From a virus: a stretch of DNA of 55,953 nt. Within the stretch, counting starts at the first letter, position 1, and every line of letters starts with the position of its first letter. Both the position numbers and the translations under genes were made by a program. Location of the stretch: positions 1-55,953 of IMG/VR virus record IMGVR_UViG_3300009136_000007. The stretch is one strand, 5' to 3'. A model generated the notes under the pieces. That model did no database searches. It worked only from the letters and a program-made list of their open reading frames with translations, and was not told the origin of the DNA. Of the stretch, positions 14,288 through 24,512 are shown piece by piece.

Positions 14288-16512
14288 TGTATAAGCAAAC
14301 GCTAGTACGTACCGTAAAAGATCACATAAAGCCAAAGGTACTCAAAAGAAACAATAGATATAAAAAGTGGGAAAAAGGCTATAACCCTGAGCACGATGTA
14401 GTTATAATAAGTAGCGATGGAACTATAGGTGAGATTATAGAAATTCAAAACTTAAAAATAGCATTACCGTTAAAACCTAAGAACGTTCACAAATGTTCTC
14501 AGGATAAAAAAGATCAAGTTTGGACGAAGTTGGAATATCCAAAAGAACTATCTAAGATAAAGAGTGTTTTTGATTGGGAAAAATATCCAACTGATTTTAA
14601 AGAAGAGTGGTACGAATACATAGACAAAGAGTTTGAAAAAAGAGAAAAAGGTTTTTGGTTTTATAACAATGGTAATCCAACTTACATCACTGGTACTCAT
14701 TACATGTACTTGCAGTGGTCCAAGATTGATGTTGGGGCAGCAGATTATAGGGAATCAAATAGAATATTCTTCATATTCTGGGAAGCTTGTAAAGCAGACA
14801 AGAGGTGTTATGGAATGTCGTATCTCAAGAATAGACGTTCAGGATTTTCATTCATGGCGTCTGGGGAGACAGTTAACATGGCAACGATATCAACGGATTC
14901 ACGGTTTGGGATATTGTCCAAATCTGGCTCCGATGCTAAGAAAATGTTCACAGATAAAGTTGTACCCATCTCTATTAACTACCCGTTCTTCTTCAAACCA
15001 ATACAAGACGGAATGGATCGCCCAAAAACGGAGCTCGCTTATAGAGTACCCGCGTCAAGGCTCACCAGACGTAAACTTAACGAAGGTGAAACCGAGGAGG
15101 AACTAGAAGGATTAGATACAACTATTGACTGGAAGAACACAGGAGACAACTCCTATGATGGTGAAAAATTAAAACTATTAGTACACGATGAAAGTGGAAA
15201 ATGGGAACGGCCAGATAACATACTAAATAACTGGCGAGTTACAAAAACTTGTTTAAGGCTAGGTAGTAGGATCGTTGGTAAATGCATGATGGGCTCAACC
15301 TCTAACGCTTTAGAAAAAGGTGGTGGAAACTTTAAAAAACTTTACTATGCTTCAAATGTCGAAAAAAGAAACCGCAACGGACAGACTAGTTCGGGATTAT
15401 ATAGTTTGTTCATTCCTATGGAATGGAACTACGAAGGATTCATCGATGCTTATGGGCTACCTGTATTCGACAACCCCAAGAAAGAAACTAGAGACCCCAG
15501 CGGTGAAATAATAACTAACGGAGTAATAGAGCATTGGCATAACGAAGTTGAGGGTCTAAAAGATGATCAAGACGGCTTAAATGAATACTATCGTCAATTT
15601 CCTCGAACAGAGGAACACGCTTTTAGAGACGAGGCAAAAGAATCTTTATTTAATTTAACAAAGATATACGAACAAATAGATTACAACGCTGATCTACATA
15701 ACACAGCTACCATTACAACCGGTAGCTTCATGTGGGAAAATGGTGTTAAAGATAGTAGGGTTTTATTCTACCCAAACAAAGATGGTAGATTCAAAATATC
15801 TTGGGTTCCACCAGTTAGTTTACAGAATAGAATAATAGTTAAAAACGGTGTAAAGCACGCGGGTAACGAGCATTGCGGAGCATTCGGTTGTGATAGCTAT
15901 GATATATCAGGTACAGTTGATAAGAGAGGTTCTAACGGATCTCTACACGGCTTAACAAAGTTTTCAATGGAAAACGTACCACCAAACTTATTTTTCTTGG
16001 AATACATAGCTAGACCTCAAACAGCTGAAATATTTTTCGAAGACGTGTTGATGGCTTGTGTATTCTACGGAATGCCTATATTGTGCGAGAACAACAAACC
16101 TAGATTACTATACCACTTCAAAAGAAGAGGTTACAGAGGTTTCGCAATGAATAGACCAGATAAGGTGTATAACAAATTATCTGTTACAGAAAGAGAAATA
16201 GGTGGAGTGCCGAACTCCAGTGAAGATATGAAGCAAGCTCACGCAGCTGCTATTGAAACATATGTAGAAGAAAACGTTGGTAATACACCTAACGGTTACG
16301 GTAACATGTATTTTCAAAGAACATTAGAAGACTGGGCTAAGTTTAACATAAATAACAGAACAAAGCATGATGCTTCTATTAGCTCTGGTTTAGCTATAAT
16401 GGCTTGTAACAAAAACAGATATACTCCTGTGGCTAAAAAAGAATACAAGAAAATAAATTTAGGTATAAAACGATACGATAACAAAGGTACATCGTCAAAA
16501 ATTATAAGATAA
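14287..16512 (+). CDS. Terminase large subunit
   Basis: A 741-residue packaging motor. ATPase part: YLKNRRSGFS (179-188) is a variant Walker A, and LKLLVHDES (295-303) is Walker B with the following acidic residue. Nuclease part: CDSYDIS (535-541) provides the first acidic cluster of the RNase H-like fold, with further acidic candidates around ILCENN (599-603). The N-terminal 150 residues include a GFWFYNNGNPTYITGTHYMY motif typical of this terminase group in Bacteroidota phages. It cuts concatemers and drives DNA into the prohead through the portal, encoded one base downstream. Confidence 0.85.
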   Translation: MYKQTLVRTVKDHIKPKVLKRNNRYKKWEKGYNPEHDVVIISSDGTIGEIIEIQNLKIALPLKPKNVHKCSQDKKDQVWTKLEYPKELSKIKSVFDWEKYPTDFKEEWYEYIDKEFEKREKGFWFYNNGNPTYITGTHYMYLQWSKIDVGAADYRESNRIFFIFWEACKADKRCYGMSYLKNRRSGFSFMASGETVNMATISTDSRFGILSKSGSDAKKMFTDKVVPISINYPFFFKPIQDGMDRPKTELAYRVPASRLTRRKLNEGETEEELEGLDTTIDWKNTGDNSYDGEKLKLLVHDESGKWERPDNILNNWRVTKTCLRLGSRIVGKCMMGSTSNALEKGGGNFKKLYYASNVEKRNRNGQTSSGLYSLFIPMEWNYEGFIDAYGLPVFDNPKKETRDPSGEIITNGVIEHWHNEVEGLKDDQDGLNEYYRQFPRTEEHAFRDEAKESLFNLTKIYEQIDYNADLHNTATITTGSFMWENGVKDSRVLFYPNKDGRFKISWVPPVSLQNRIIVKNGVKHAGNEHCGAFGCDSYDISGTVDKRGSNGSLHGLTKFSMENVPPNLFFLEYIARPQTAEIFFEDVLMACVFYGMPILCENNKPRLLYHFKRRGYRGFAMNRPDKVYNKLSVTEREIGGVPNSSEDMKQAHAAAIETYVEENVGNTPNGYGNMYFQRTLEDWAKFNINNRTKHDASISSGLAIMACNKNRYTPVAKKEYKKINLGIKRYDNKGTSSKIIR

Positions 16513-18918
16513 ATGAAAGTATACACCAATACTAATAGCTCTTTCCCTAGCCAAGTGGTTAGTGATGAAGTTAAAGCAAGCTTAGATTACGGGATTCAAG
16601 TCGCTAGAGCTATCGAAGGAGAGTGGTTTCAAGAGGGTCGTTCTGGAAACAGATATGCTCAAAGCTATAGTAATTTTCACCAACTTAGATTATATGCTAG
16701 AGGTGAACAATCAATAGCTAAATATAAAGACGAGTTATCAATAAATGGAGATTTATCTTATCTAAACTTAGACTGGAAGCCCGTACCAGTTATACCTAAG
16801 TTTGTAGATATTGTTGTCAACGGAATGTCTAACAAGTCATACGATATTCAAACGGTTGCTCAAGATCCTTTTTCTGTAGAACAAAAATCAAAATACGCTA
16901 AAGCTGTTTCTAGAGATGTCAATATGAGACAAACTTTAGAAAACTTCAAGAGTGATCTTGGATTAGATCTATATAATGTTTCAAACCCTAGCGATTTACC
17001 TGCTAGTCAAGAAGAACTAGATCTTTACATGCAGATGAGTTATAAGCAAACTGTTGAGATAGCAGAAGAAGAACTTATAGACAATACGTTGGCTGTAAAT
17101 AAATATGAGCAAACTAAAAAGAGATTAGCTTACGATTTAACTGTTTTAGGGATATGTTCTACTAAAACAAATTTTAATAAAGCCGAAGGTATCAAGGTTG
17201 AATATGTTGATCCAGCTTACATGGTTTATTCGTATACTGAAGATCCAAACTTTGAAGATATTTATTATGTCGGAGAAGTTAAATCAATAACTATTGCTGA
17301 ACTAAAGAAACAGTTTCCAGATATATCCGATGAAGAACTTCAGAAAATACAATCAATGCCTGGTAATTCTCAGTACGTAACAGGCTGGGGTAATTACGAT
17401 TCAAACACTGTGCAGGTAATGTACTTCGAATATAAAACGTATCAAGATCAAGTTTTTAAAATTAAAAGAACAGAGAATGGTTTAGAGAAAGCTATACAAA
17501 AAACAAGTGATTTCAACCCTCCAGTTAACGACAATTTTGAAAGAGTTTCAAGAACTATAGAGGTCTTATATACCGGAGCCAAAGTGCTAGGTAACAATCA
17601 TATGTTAGAGTGGAAGCTGGCGGAGAACATGACGAGACCAATTGCAGATTCTACTAAAGTAGAAATGAACTACTGTATTTCAGCTCCTAGAATGTATAAA
17701 GGTAGAATTGAGTCTATTGTAAGCAGAATAACTGGCTTTGCTGATATGATTCAGTTAACCCACTTAAAACTTCAACAAGTAATGTCTAGGATAGTGCCAG
17801 ATGGTGTTTTCTTAGATATGGACGGTTTAGCTGAGGTTGATCTAGGTAATGGGACAAACTATAATCCAGCAGAAGCGCTTAACATGTATTTCCAAACAGG
17901 TAGCGTTGTTGGTAGATCTTTAACTCAAGAAGGAGGTATGAATGCTGGTAAAGTACCAGTACAAGAATTAGCTTCTTCATCTGGCCAAGGTAAAATACAA
18001 AGTTTAATTGGTACATATGAGTATTACTTAAAAATGATTAGAGACGTAACTGGTCTTAACGAAGCCAGAGATGGTTCTATGCCTGATAAAGATTCTTTAC
18101 TAGGATTACAGAAGTTAGCAGCTAACGCGTCTAACACGGCTACTAGACATATACTGAGTTCTTTATTATATGTAGGTCTTAGAGTTTGTGAAAACATTAG
18201 TTTAAAAGCGGCTGATGTTCTCAAGAACCCTTTGCTTAGAAATTCTTTAGCTAATTCTATAAGCACTTTCAATACTAACACGTTGCAAGAGCTTGTAAGT
18301 CTACAGCTTCATGATTTTGGTATAAGCTTAGAATTAGAGCCTGAAGAGGAAGAAAAAGCTAAATTAGAGCAAAATGTTCAAATGGCTTTACAAACTCAAG
18401 CGATATCTTTATCTGATGCTATTGATATAAGAGAAATAAAAAATACTAAGCTGGCTAATAAATATATAAAGCTTAGACAACAACAAAAACAACAAAGAGA
18501 GCAGGAACAAGCTCAGGCTAATATACAAGCTCAAGCGCAGGCTAACGCTCAAGCTAGTGAAGCTGCTGCTATGGCTGAGGTTCAAAAACAACAAGCTCTT
18601 ACTCAAGAAAAAGTTAGTATAGAGCAAGCTAAATCTCAGTTCGAGATACAGCGTATGCAAACAGAGGCTCAAATAAAAAGAGAGTTGATGGCTGAAGAGT
18701 TTAGCTACCAGTTACAGCTAGCAAAAGCTAGAGCTGACGTAGAGAAAAATAAAGAGTCTGAGATTGAGAATCGCAAGGACGAAAGAACTAGAATACAAGC
18801 TACTCAACAGTCTGAACTTATAGCTCAGAGACAAAACGATGAGCTACCTAAAAACTTTGAATCTGCCGGGTTTGACAACCTCGGTGGTTTTGGACTAGAA
18901 CAGTTCAACCCTAAGTAA
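16513..18918 (+). CDS. Portal protein
   Basis: An 801-residue protein directly after terL. Residues 1-620 fit a podovirus-type portal: an alpha/beta core with PKFVDIVVNGM, a ring segment rich in aromatic strands, and a crown region with GSVVGRSLTQEGGMNAGKVP and helical RDVTGLNEARDGSMPDKDSL (a common portal motif). The last 180 residues are a long Gln/Ala-rich coiled coil (QQQKQQREQEQAQANIQAQA) that could form the barrel. Twelve copies would sit at one capsid vertex. Identified by size, gene order and the RDVTG motif rather than a diagnostic site. Confidence 0.8.
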   Translation: MKVYTNTNSSFPSQVVSDEVKASLDYGIQVARAIEGEWFQEGRSGNRYAQSYSNFHQLRLYARGEQSIAKYKDELSINGDLSYLNLDWKPVPVIPKFVDIVVNGMSNKSYDIQTVAQDPFSVEQKSKYAKAVSRDVNMRQTLENFKSDLGLDLYNVSNPSDLPASQEELDLYMQMSYKQTVEIAEEELIDNTLAVNKYEQTKKRLAYDLTVLGICSTKTNFNKAEGIKVEYVDPAYMVYSYTEDPNFEDIYYVGEVKSITIAELKKQFPDISDEELQKIQSMPGNSQYVTGWGNYDSNTVQVMYFEYKTYQDQVFKIKRTENGLEKAIQKTSDFNPPVNDNFERVSRTIEVLYTGAKVLGNNHMLEWKLAENMTRPIADSTKVEMNYCISAPRMYKGRIESIVSRITGFADMIQLTHLKLQQVMSRIVPDGVFLDMDGLAEVDLGNGTNYNPAEALNMYFQTGSVVGRSLTQEGGMNAGKVPVQELASSSGQGKIQSLIGTYEYYLKMIRDVTGLNEARDGSMPDKDSLLGLQKLAANASNTATRHILSSLLYVGLRVCENISLKAADVLKNPLLRNSLANSISTFNTNTLQELVSLQLHDFGISLELEPEEEEKAKLEQNVQMALQTQAISLSDAIDIREIKNTKLANKYIKLRQQQKQQREQEQAQANIQAQAQANAQASEAAAMAEVQKQQALTQEKVSIEQAKSQFEIQRMQTEAQIKRELMAEEFSYQLQLAKARADVEKNKESEIENRKDERTRIQATQQSELIAQRQNDELPKNFESAGFDNLGGFGLEQFNPK

Positions 18919-18951
18919 GAATAAATTTTAACTATTTAATTATATTATATT

Positions 18952-20157
18952 ATGTCACAAGAAAAGAAAGAGGGAGAGTTCTCTTTAAAAGGTAAAAAAA
19001 CAAAACCTAAAAATTTAGGTGAAAAACAAGATGGACCTATCAAGGTCGATTTATCTACACCAGTAGAGAAAAAAAATGAAGAACAAGAAGTTACCAAAGT
19101 GGTAATTGGTTCAGAAGAAAAACAATCTGAAGAAAATGCCAATACAGAGCAAGAAGCAGCAAACGTGGTTGAAGATCAACGAGCCGGAGCTGTACAAGAA
19201 GTGGGTGAACAAGTATCATCAGGGGAAAGCTCCATTCAAGATGAAAACCCAATTATTCAAGAAATAACAGAAGAAGAAGTAAAAGAAGTTAAGCAAGAAG
19301 TAGAAGAAGCTATTAGAGATAATAAAGTAGCTGGAACTCCTCTTCCTGAAAACATTGAAAAACTTGTTACGTTTATGAACGAGACAGGTGGGACGTTAGA
19401 AGATTACGTTAGACTAAATGCTGATTATTCTAACATAGATAACAATACTTTACTTAAAGAATATTATAGTAAAACAAAGCCTTACTTAGACAGTGAGGAT
19501 GTAAGTCTCTTACTTGAGGATTTTTCATACGATGAAGATCTAGACGAGGAAAGAGACATCCGCAAGAAAAAGCTTGCGTTCAAAGAAGAAGTTGCAAAAG
19601 CCAAGAACTTTCTAGAGCAAACAAAGAGTAAATACTACGACGATATCAAGTTGAGACCGGGCGTAACTCAAGAGCAAAAGAAAGCTACTGACTTTTTCAA
19701 TAGATATAACGAAGAGCAAGGTAAAGCCGAGCAACAACACGAGGCATTTAAAAGCCAAACTAAAAAATTATTCTCAGAAGATTTCAAAGGTTTTGATTTC
19801 AATTTAGGAGAAAAGAAATTTAGATATGGTGTAAAAGATCCTAGTAAGGTTGCAGAAAACCAATCAAACATTAACAATATTGTAGGAAAGTTTCTTGACA
19901 ATGACGGTAATGTTAAAGATCCGACTGGTTATCACAAAGCTATGTACGCCGCTGCTAACGTAGATACTATTGCTAATCATTTTTACGAACAAGGAAAAGC
20001 CGATGCTGTCAAACAAGTAATAGACGGTTCAAAAAATCCAAGTCAAACTGTAAGGCAAGCGCCTCAAACAGGTTTTAAAGATGGTATCAAGGTAAAAGTG
20101 TTAGGTGAAAACACTCTAAGTTCATCGAAACTAAAGATTAAAAAAATAAAAATTTAA
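18952..20157 (+). CDS. Probable capsid scaffolding protein
   Basis: A 401-residue, highly charged, acidic, mostly helical protein between portal and major capsid genes, the usual place for the scaffold. It has a disordered N-terminus (residues 1-100, Glu/Gln-rich), long helices, and a basic C-terminus (GENTLSSSKLKIKKIKI) of the sort that binds capsid protein in other phages. The leader before ATG (ATTATATTATATT) is repeated before the gene at 21688. No protease motif was noticed. Confidence 0.65.
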   Translation: MSQEKKEGEFSLKGKKTKPKNLGEKQDGPIKVDLSTPVEKKNEEQEVTKVVIGSEEKQSEENANTEQEAANVVEDQRAGAVQEVGEQVSSGESSIQDENPIIQEITEEEVKEVKQEVEEAIRDNKVAGTPLPENIEKLVTFMNETGGTLEDYVRLNADYSNIDNNTLLKEYYSKTKPYLDSEDVSLLLEDFSYDEDLDEERDIRKKKLAFKEEVAKAKNFLEQTKSKYYDDIKLRPGVTQEQKKATDFFNRYNEEQGKAEQQHEAFKSQTKKLFSEDFKGFDFNLGEKKFRYGVKDPSKVAENQSNINNIVGKFLDNDGNVKDPTGYHKAMYAAANVDTIANHFYEQGKADAVKQVIDGSKNPSQTVRQAPQTGFKDGIKVKVLGENTLSSSKLKIKKIKI

Positions 20158-20175
20158 CATTTAAAATTATTCAAA

Positions 20176-21600
20176 ATGGCATTAAACAATGCATTCGGTT
20201 CAATTAAGCCGAGTCAAAAACAACAATTATTGTCTGACAACTACTTAAGTTTTACAGACGGATCAGGAAACGATTTTGCACAACAATATCTACCTGAAAT
20301 TTACGAACAAGAAGTAGAGCGTTACGGAAACAGAACTTTGTCTGGATTCTTGCGCATGGTAGGAGCTGAAATGCCTATGACTTCTGATCAAGTAGTATGG
20401 TCTGAGCAAAACAGATTGCACGTTGCTTACAACGATGTAACTGTAGCTACTGCTACCACTTTGACCTTTGTACTAGATGCTGCTAATGGAGCTAACTTTG
20501 TAGGGAATGTAATCTCTAAAAATGATACTATCGTAGTTATGGATCCAGCAACTGGAGTTGAAGTAACCGCTTTGGTAACAAGCAGTGTTGATACATCTGC
20601 TACTTTAGCTACTCTTACTGTGGCTACTTATACTGGAGCTAATCTTGCTGCTACTTTCACCGTTGCTGATACTGGACTTAAGATCTTTGTATACGGTTCT
20701 GAGTACGCTAAAGGAACTGGAGATGCTGACATCAAGTCAATCACTCCTTCTTTTACACAATTCTCTAACTCACCTATCATCATTAAAGACAAATACGCTA
20801 TCTCTGGATCTGACGCTGCTCAGATTGGATGGGTTGAAGTTGCTACTGAAGATGGAACTGGAGGATATTTGTGGTACTTGAAAGCTGAGTCTGAAACTAG
20901 ACTACGTTTTGAGGATTACTTAGAAATGTCTGTAGTAGAAGGAACTCTAGCTGCTACTGGATCTGGAGCTTTGGCTGCTGGTAAAAAAGGTACTGAAGGT
21001 CTTTTTGCTGCTGTAAAATCAAGAGGAAATACTTTCTCTGCGTTTGCACCTGCTGCTGGAGATTTGACTGACTTCGACGCTATTCTTAAGAACTTAGACA
21101 CTCAAGGAGCAATTGAAGAAAACATGTTGTTCGTTAATCGTCAACTTTCTTTAACTATCGATAACATGCTAGGCGGAGTATCTGCTGGAGCTAACGGTGG
21201 TGTTGCTTACGGATTGTTTGAAAACTCTGAAGATATGGCACTTAACCTAGGTTTCTCTGGATTCAGAAGAGGTTCTTATGACTTCTACAAAACTGACTGG
21301 AAATACTTGAACGACGCATCTACTCGTGGAGCTGTTGCTGATTCAGGTATCGAAGGAATCTTAGTACCAGCTGGAACTTCTACAGTTTACGATCAAATTT
21401 TGGGAACTAACATCAGACGTCCATTCTTGCACGTACGATACAGAGCATCTCAAACTGATGACCGTAGAATGAAGTCTTGGTTGACTGGATCTGTTGGAGG
21501 AGCTTACACTTCTGATCTTGACGCAATGGAAGTACACTTCCTATCTGAAAGATGTTTATGTGTTCAAGCTGCAAACAACTTCGTATTATTCACTGACTAA
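20176..21600 (+). CDS. Major capsid protein
   Basis: A 474-residue shell protein. Residues 1-90 (SDNYLSFTDGSGNDFAQQYL, RFLRM-like helix, MTSDQVVWSEQNR) match the N-arm of HK97-fold proteins of this phage group. A Thr/Ala-rich insertion (about 90-185) may be a surface domain. The C-terminal part carries YRASQTDDRRMKSWLTGS and ends LCVQAANNFVLFTD. Its codon choice differs from its neighbours (GGA, TCT, AAC and TTG dominate), as expected for the most highly expressed gene. A strong hairpin terminator follows at 21626. Confidence 0.85.
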   Translation: MALNNAFGSIKPSQKQQLLSDNYLSFTDGSGNDFAQQYLPEIYEQEVERYGNRTLSGFLRMVGAEMPMTSDQVVWSEQNRLHVAYNDVTVATATTLTFVLDAANGANFVGNVISKNDTIVVMDPATGVEVTALVTSSVDTSATLATLTVATYTGANLAATFTVADTGLKIFVYGSEYAKGTGDADIKSITPSFTQFSNSPIIIKDKYAISGSDAAQIGWVEVATEDGTGGYLWYLKAESETRLRFEDYLEMSVVEGTLAATGSGALAAGKKGTEGLFAAVKSRGNTFSAFAPAAGDLTDFDAILKNLDTQGAIEENMLFVNRQLSLTIDNMLGGVSAGANGGVAYGLFENSEDMALNLGFSGFRRGSYDFYKTDWKYLNDASTRGAVADSGIEGILVPAGTSTVYDQILGTNIRRPFLHVRYRASQTDDRRMKSWLTGSVGGAYTSDLDAMEVHFLSERCLCVQAANNFVLFTD

Positions 21601-21625
21601 TACAAGAGTAAATTACTGTAATTCT

Positions 21626-21650
21626 TACCCTCGTTATATCAACGGGGGTA
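21626..21650 (+). terminator. Hairpin terminator after the capsid gene
   Basis: A 10-bp stem TACCCTCGTT / AACGGGGGTA with a 5-base loop, one G-T pair, and a T-rich tail, 25 bases after the capsid stop. It probably caps abundant capsid mRNA or protects its 3' end, with partial read-through into the tail genes. Confidence 0.75.
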
Positions 21651-21687
21651 ATTATTACTTTTATTAACATTTTTATTATATTATATT

Positions 21688-22515
21688 ATGGCAAATCAAG
21701 CTAAAAAAGCAGTAGCTAAAACCGAGGTTGCACCTCAACCAATTACTACAAAAAAAGTAAAAGTAGAACCAGCTAAACCTAGCTGGGAAATTAAAGATAG
21801 AACCTATATTTTAAAAGGTTCGTTTACTCCACTAACATCAACATTACCATCTAGGCATTCTGCTAGATTCCCTTTATTGTGGTTCGATGAAGAAACTGGA
21901 GAACAAAAAGAATTAAGATATGCTACAAATCAAAACTCACCACTAGTAGAAGAACAAAAGGGTGAATCAACACTTGGGCATGTTATATTTAAAAACGGTA
22001 CTTTATTTGTACCTAAACAAAAACAAAATTTACAGAAACTATTATCTATTTACCACCCAGCCCTAAACAAAAAATACTACGAGTTTAGCAAGGTGGAAAA
22101 AGCTGTTGATGATCTTGTTTATTTAGAAATGGAAATTGAAGCTTTAAACGCGGCTAAGTCTATGGATATTGATCAAGCAGAAGCTATATTAAGAGTAGAA
22201 GTAGGATCTGAAGTATCTAAAATGACTAGTAGAGAAATAAAAAGAGATCTTCTTATGTTCGCTAAGAATAATCCAGATTTATTTATTGATCTAGCTAATG
22301 ATGAAAACGTACAACTAAGAAACTTTGCTATTAAAGCAACGGAATCAGCTATAATTAAGCTGTCTGCAGACCAAAGAACATTTGTTTGGGCTTCTAACGG
22401 AAAGAAACTTATGACTGTACCTTTTGATGAGCACCCATACTCAGCTATGGCGGCTTTCTTTAAGACAGATGAAGGCTTAGAAGTTTTCAAGTCTATAGAG
22501 AAAAAGTTTCTATAA
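21688..22515 (+). CDS. Hypothetical head-associated protein (275 aa)
   Basis: A 275-residue protein between the capsid terminator and a second hairpin. Lys/Pro-rich N-terminus (residues 1-35), then a beta domain (SWEIKDRTYILKGSFTPLTS, FPLLWFDEETGEQKELRY), and a helical C-terminal half. It is flanked by hairpins on both sides, so it may form its own transcription unit. Likely a minor head or maturation protein by position; the family was not recognised. Confidence 0.65.
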   Translation: MANQAKKAVAKTEVAPQPITTKKVKVEPAKPSWEIKDRTYILKGSFTPLTSTLPSRHSARFPLLWFDEETGEQKELRYATNQNSPLVEEQKGESTLGHVIFKNGTLFVPKQKQNLQKLLSIYHPALNKKYYEFSKVEKAVDDLVYLEMEIEALNAAKSMDIDQAEAILRVEVGSEVSKMTSREIKRDLLMFAKNNPDLFIDLANDENVQLRNFAIKATESAIIKLSADQRTFVWASNGKKLMTVPFDEHPYSAMAAFFKTDEGLEVFKSIEKKFL

Positions 22516-22533
22516 CATGTAATACTAATATAT

Positions 22534-22557
22534 AGGAGATCGCTTCGGCGGTCTTCT
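22534..22557 (+). terminator. Hairpin with UUCG loop
   Basis: Stem AGGAGATCGC / GCGGTCTTCT closed by a TTCG tetraloop, about 10 pairs with two G-T pairs. No strict T-run follows, so it may act as an attenuator or RNA-end stabiliser rather than a full terminator. Confidence 0.6.
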
Positions 22558-22583
22558 CTGTATTATAATAAAAAAACTAACAA

Positions 22584-23276
22584 ATGGCAATAAGTGTAGA
22601 CACGGTTTATAAAACAGTCTTATTAATACTAAATAAAGAACAACGAGGCTATATGACGCCTGACGAGTTCAATAAGATAGCTACTCAAGTTCAGCTTGAA
22701 ACTTTTGAAAACTACTTTGAAAGTTTAAACCAACAACTTAGAGTGCCAGATAACGATAGCGAGTATGCTGATCGTATAAAAAATATTGATGAAAAAATAG
22801 CTATATTCAAAAAATATGCAACAGCTAGTTATTCAACAGACCACTTCACATTACCGACAGAACTATATAGATTAGGTACTGTTATTTATAAAGATGAAAT
22901 AGAAGCTCAGTTAATTCAAAGAAACGATCTTCTGTATGTTAACCAATCACCTTTAACCAAACCCACTGAGCAATACCCGTTATATTTATACGAGGACAAC
23001 AAGCTTTACTTGAAGCCCAACGATATACAAGCTAATATCAGTGTGTCTTACGTTAAGAAGCCAGCTGATGTTATTTGGAATTTTGAAATTCCAGCAGGTC
23101 AAAACTACTACCAATACATAGTTAGTGGTTCTCAAGACTTCGAACTAGATGTATCAGAACAACCTGAGGTTATAATAAAGATATTATTATATGCTGGAGT
23201 AGTCGTGAAAGATTACAACCTAGTAAATCTAGCTGCTCAACAAATACAAGCAGAACAAATAAATCAAAAAAGCTAA
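22584..23276 (+). CDS. Head-tail connector / ring protein candidate
   Basis: A 230-residue protein that begins MAISVDTVYKTVLLILNKEQ, then RGYMTPDEFNKIATQVQLET, an N-terminal pattern I associate with connector-type structural proteins in podoviruses of Bacteroidota. The middle is a beta domain (YRLGTVIYKDEIEAQLIQRN), and the C-terminal helix (LAAQQIQAEQINQKS) is Gln-rich. It stands first in the tail module, after the head genes, supporting a connector role. Not verified by a family-specific motif. Confidence 0.6.
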   Translation: MAISVDTVYKTVLLILNKEQRGYMTPDEFNKIATQVQLETFENYFESLNQQLRVPDNDSEYADRIKNIDEKIAIFKKYATASYSTDHFTLPTELYRLGTVIYKDEIEAQLIQRNDLLYVNQSPLTKPTEQYPLYLYEDNKLYLKPNDIQANISVSYVKKPADVIWNFEIPAGQNYYQYIVSGSQDFELDVSEQPEVIIKILLYAGVVVKDYNLVNLAAQQIQAEQINQKS

Positions 23277-23282
23277 TAAACT

Positions 23283-24506
23283 ATGCCTACACCTAATGGA
23301 GGTTTAATAACCGAAAATAATCGTCAGTACTACGCGGGAGCGCAAAGCTTTTTATCTACCGCTAACCAGACAGTATTTGGACCAACAACATTTGATACAA
23401 ATTTAGTTTTTGGTAGCTATAACCCTGTAGAGCCTAACTACTCTTTAAACAATTATAAACTATACACTGCTGCCCCTGGAGATCTCGTGTACACAGAGTA
23501 CACAGCTAACTATAGTATCACTGATAATAAAATAACCTTCGCTACTGGTCTAGCTTTAAATACAGCTGTAGCTGTTCAACTAAAGTCACAAACAGGTGGT
23601 AGCTACGGAAACAAAGATGCGGTTGGAAATACTGTTGAGGAAAACTGGGGATCTTATTCTTATACTAAGCTAAACGACGTTATTAGTAACTTCATGGTTG
23701 CATACGTTGGAACTGGTAAAATAATATCTGACGTAAAAAGAACAGATGTTGTTTTCTTTGCTAAAAGAGCAATGCAAGAGTTTAGCTATGACACACTAAA
23801 AAGCGTTAAGTCGCAAGAATTAAGTATACCACCTAGTTTAAGTGTGCCTATGCCACAAGACTACGTTAATTATGTTAACATGTCTTGGATAGACCGCTCT
23901 GGTATTAAGCATATTATATACCCAACAACGTTAACAAGTAACCCAACAGCTATACCATTACAGGACAGCAGTGGTGTACCAACTCAAGATAACTTTAACG
24001 ATAACACTCAGGGTACCTCTATTACAGAGGAAAGATGGGACACTAACGGAATCGGGGTAATAAACAATCAACTACAAGATGGATCACCTGTGTGGGCTAA
24101 TATATATGGTGGAGGTTTTGGTCAAGGTTTTGCTTGGCAAAATGGCTTCTACGGAATACAACCAGAGGTTAGTCAGATAAATGGTTGGTTTACTATAAAT
24201 GAAAGAGAAAATACTTTTTCTTTTTCAAACGATCTAGTTGACCGTATAATCATTTTAGAGTACATTTCTGATGGTTTAGCTTATGACTTAGATACTAGAG
24301 TCCCTAAGATGGCTGAAGAAGCTATGTATGCTTATATTTTACACGCTATAGTTTCTACTAGAGCTAATCAACCAGAGTACTTAGTACAAAGACTACGTCA
24401 AGAAAAAAGTGCTAAATTAAGAAATGCTAAAATAAGATTATCAAACATTAAACTTGACGAGTTTGTGCAAGTTATGAGAGGTAAATCTAAATGGATAAAA
24501 CACTAG
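23283..24506 (+). CDS. Tail/connector structural protein (407 aa)
   Basis: A 407-residue protein six bases after the previous gene. The N-terminal 110 residues are Tyr/Asn-rich beta sheet. A middle segment (DVVFFAKRAMQEFSYDTLKS) and a helical C-terminus (AEEAMYAYILHAIVSTRANQ, then RLRQEKSAKLRNAKIRLSN) resemble podovirus head-completion or tail-tubular proteins. An intervening Gly/Asn-rich region (residues 225-300) may be an inserted surface loop. Assigned from position and general architecture. Confidence 0.6.
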   Translation: MPTPNGGLITENNRQYYAGAQSFLSTANQTVFGPTTFDTNLVFGSYNPVEPNYSLNNYKLYTAAPGDLVYTEYTANYSITDNKITFATGLALNTAVAVQLKSQTGGSYGNKDAVGNTVEENWGSYSYTKLNDVISNFMVAYVGTGKIISDVKRTDVVFFAKRAMQEFSYDTLKSVKSQELSIPPSLSVPMPQDYVNYVNMSWIDRSGIKHIIYPTTLTSNPTAIPLQDSSGVPTQDNFNDNTQGTSITEERWDTNGIGVINNQLQDGSPVWANIYGGGFGQGFAWQNGFYGIQPEVSQINGWFTINERENTFSFSNDLVDRIIILEYISDGLAYDLDTRVPKMAEEAMYAYILHAIVSTRANQPEYLVQRLRQEKSAKLRNAKIRLSNIKLDEFVQVMRGKSKWIKH

Positions 24507-24512
24507 AATTAA

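Noticed and set aside
14633-15106. 157-residue open frame inside the large terminase
   Set aside because: Shadow frame of terL with no independent motif or leader.
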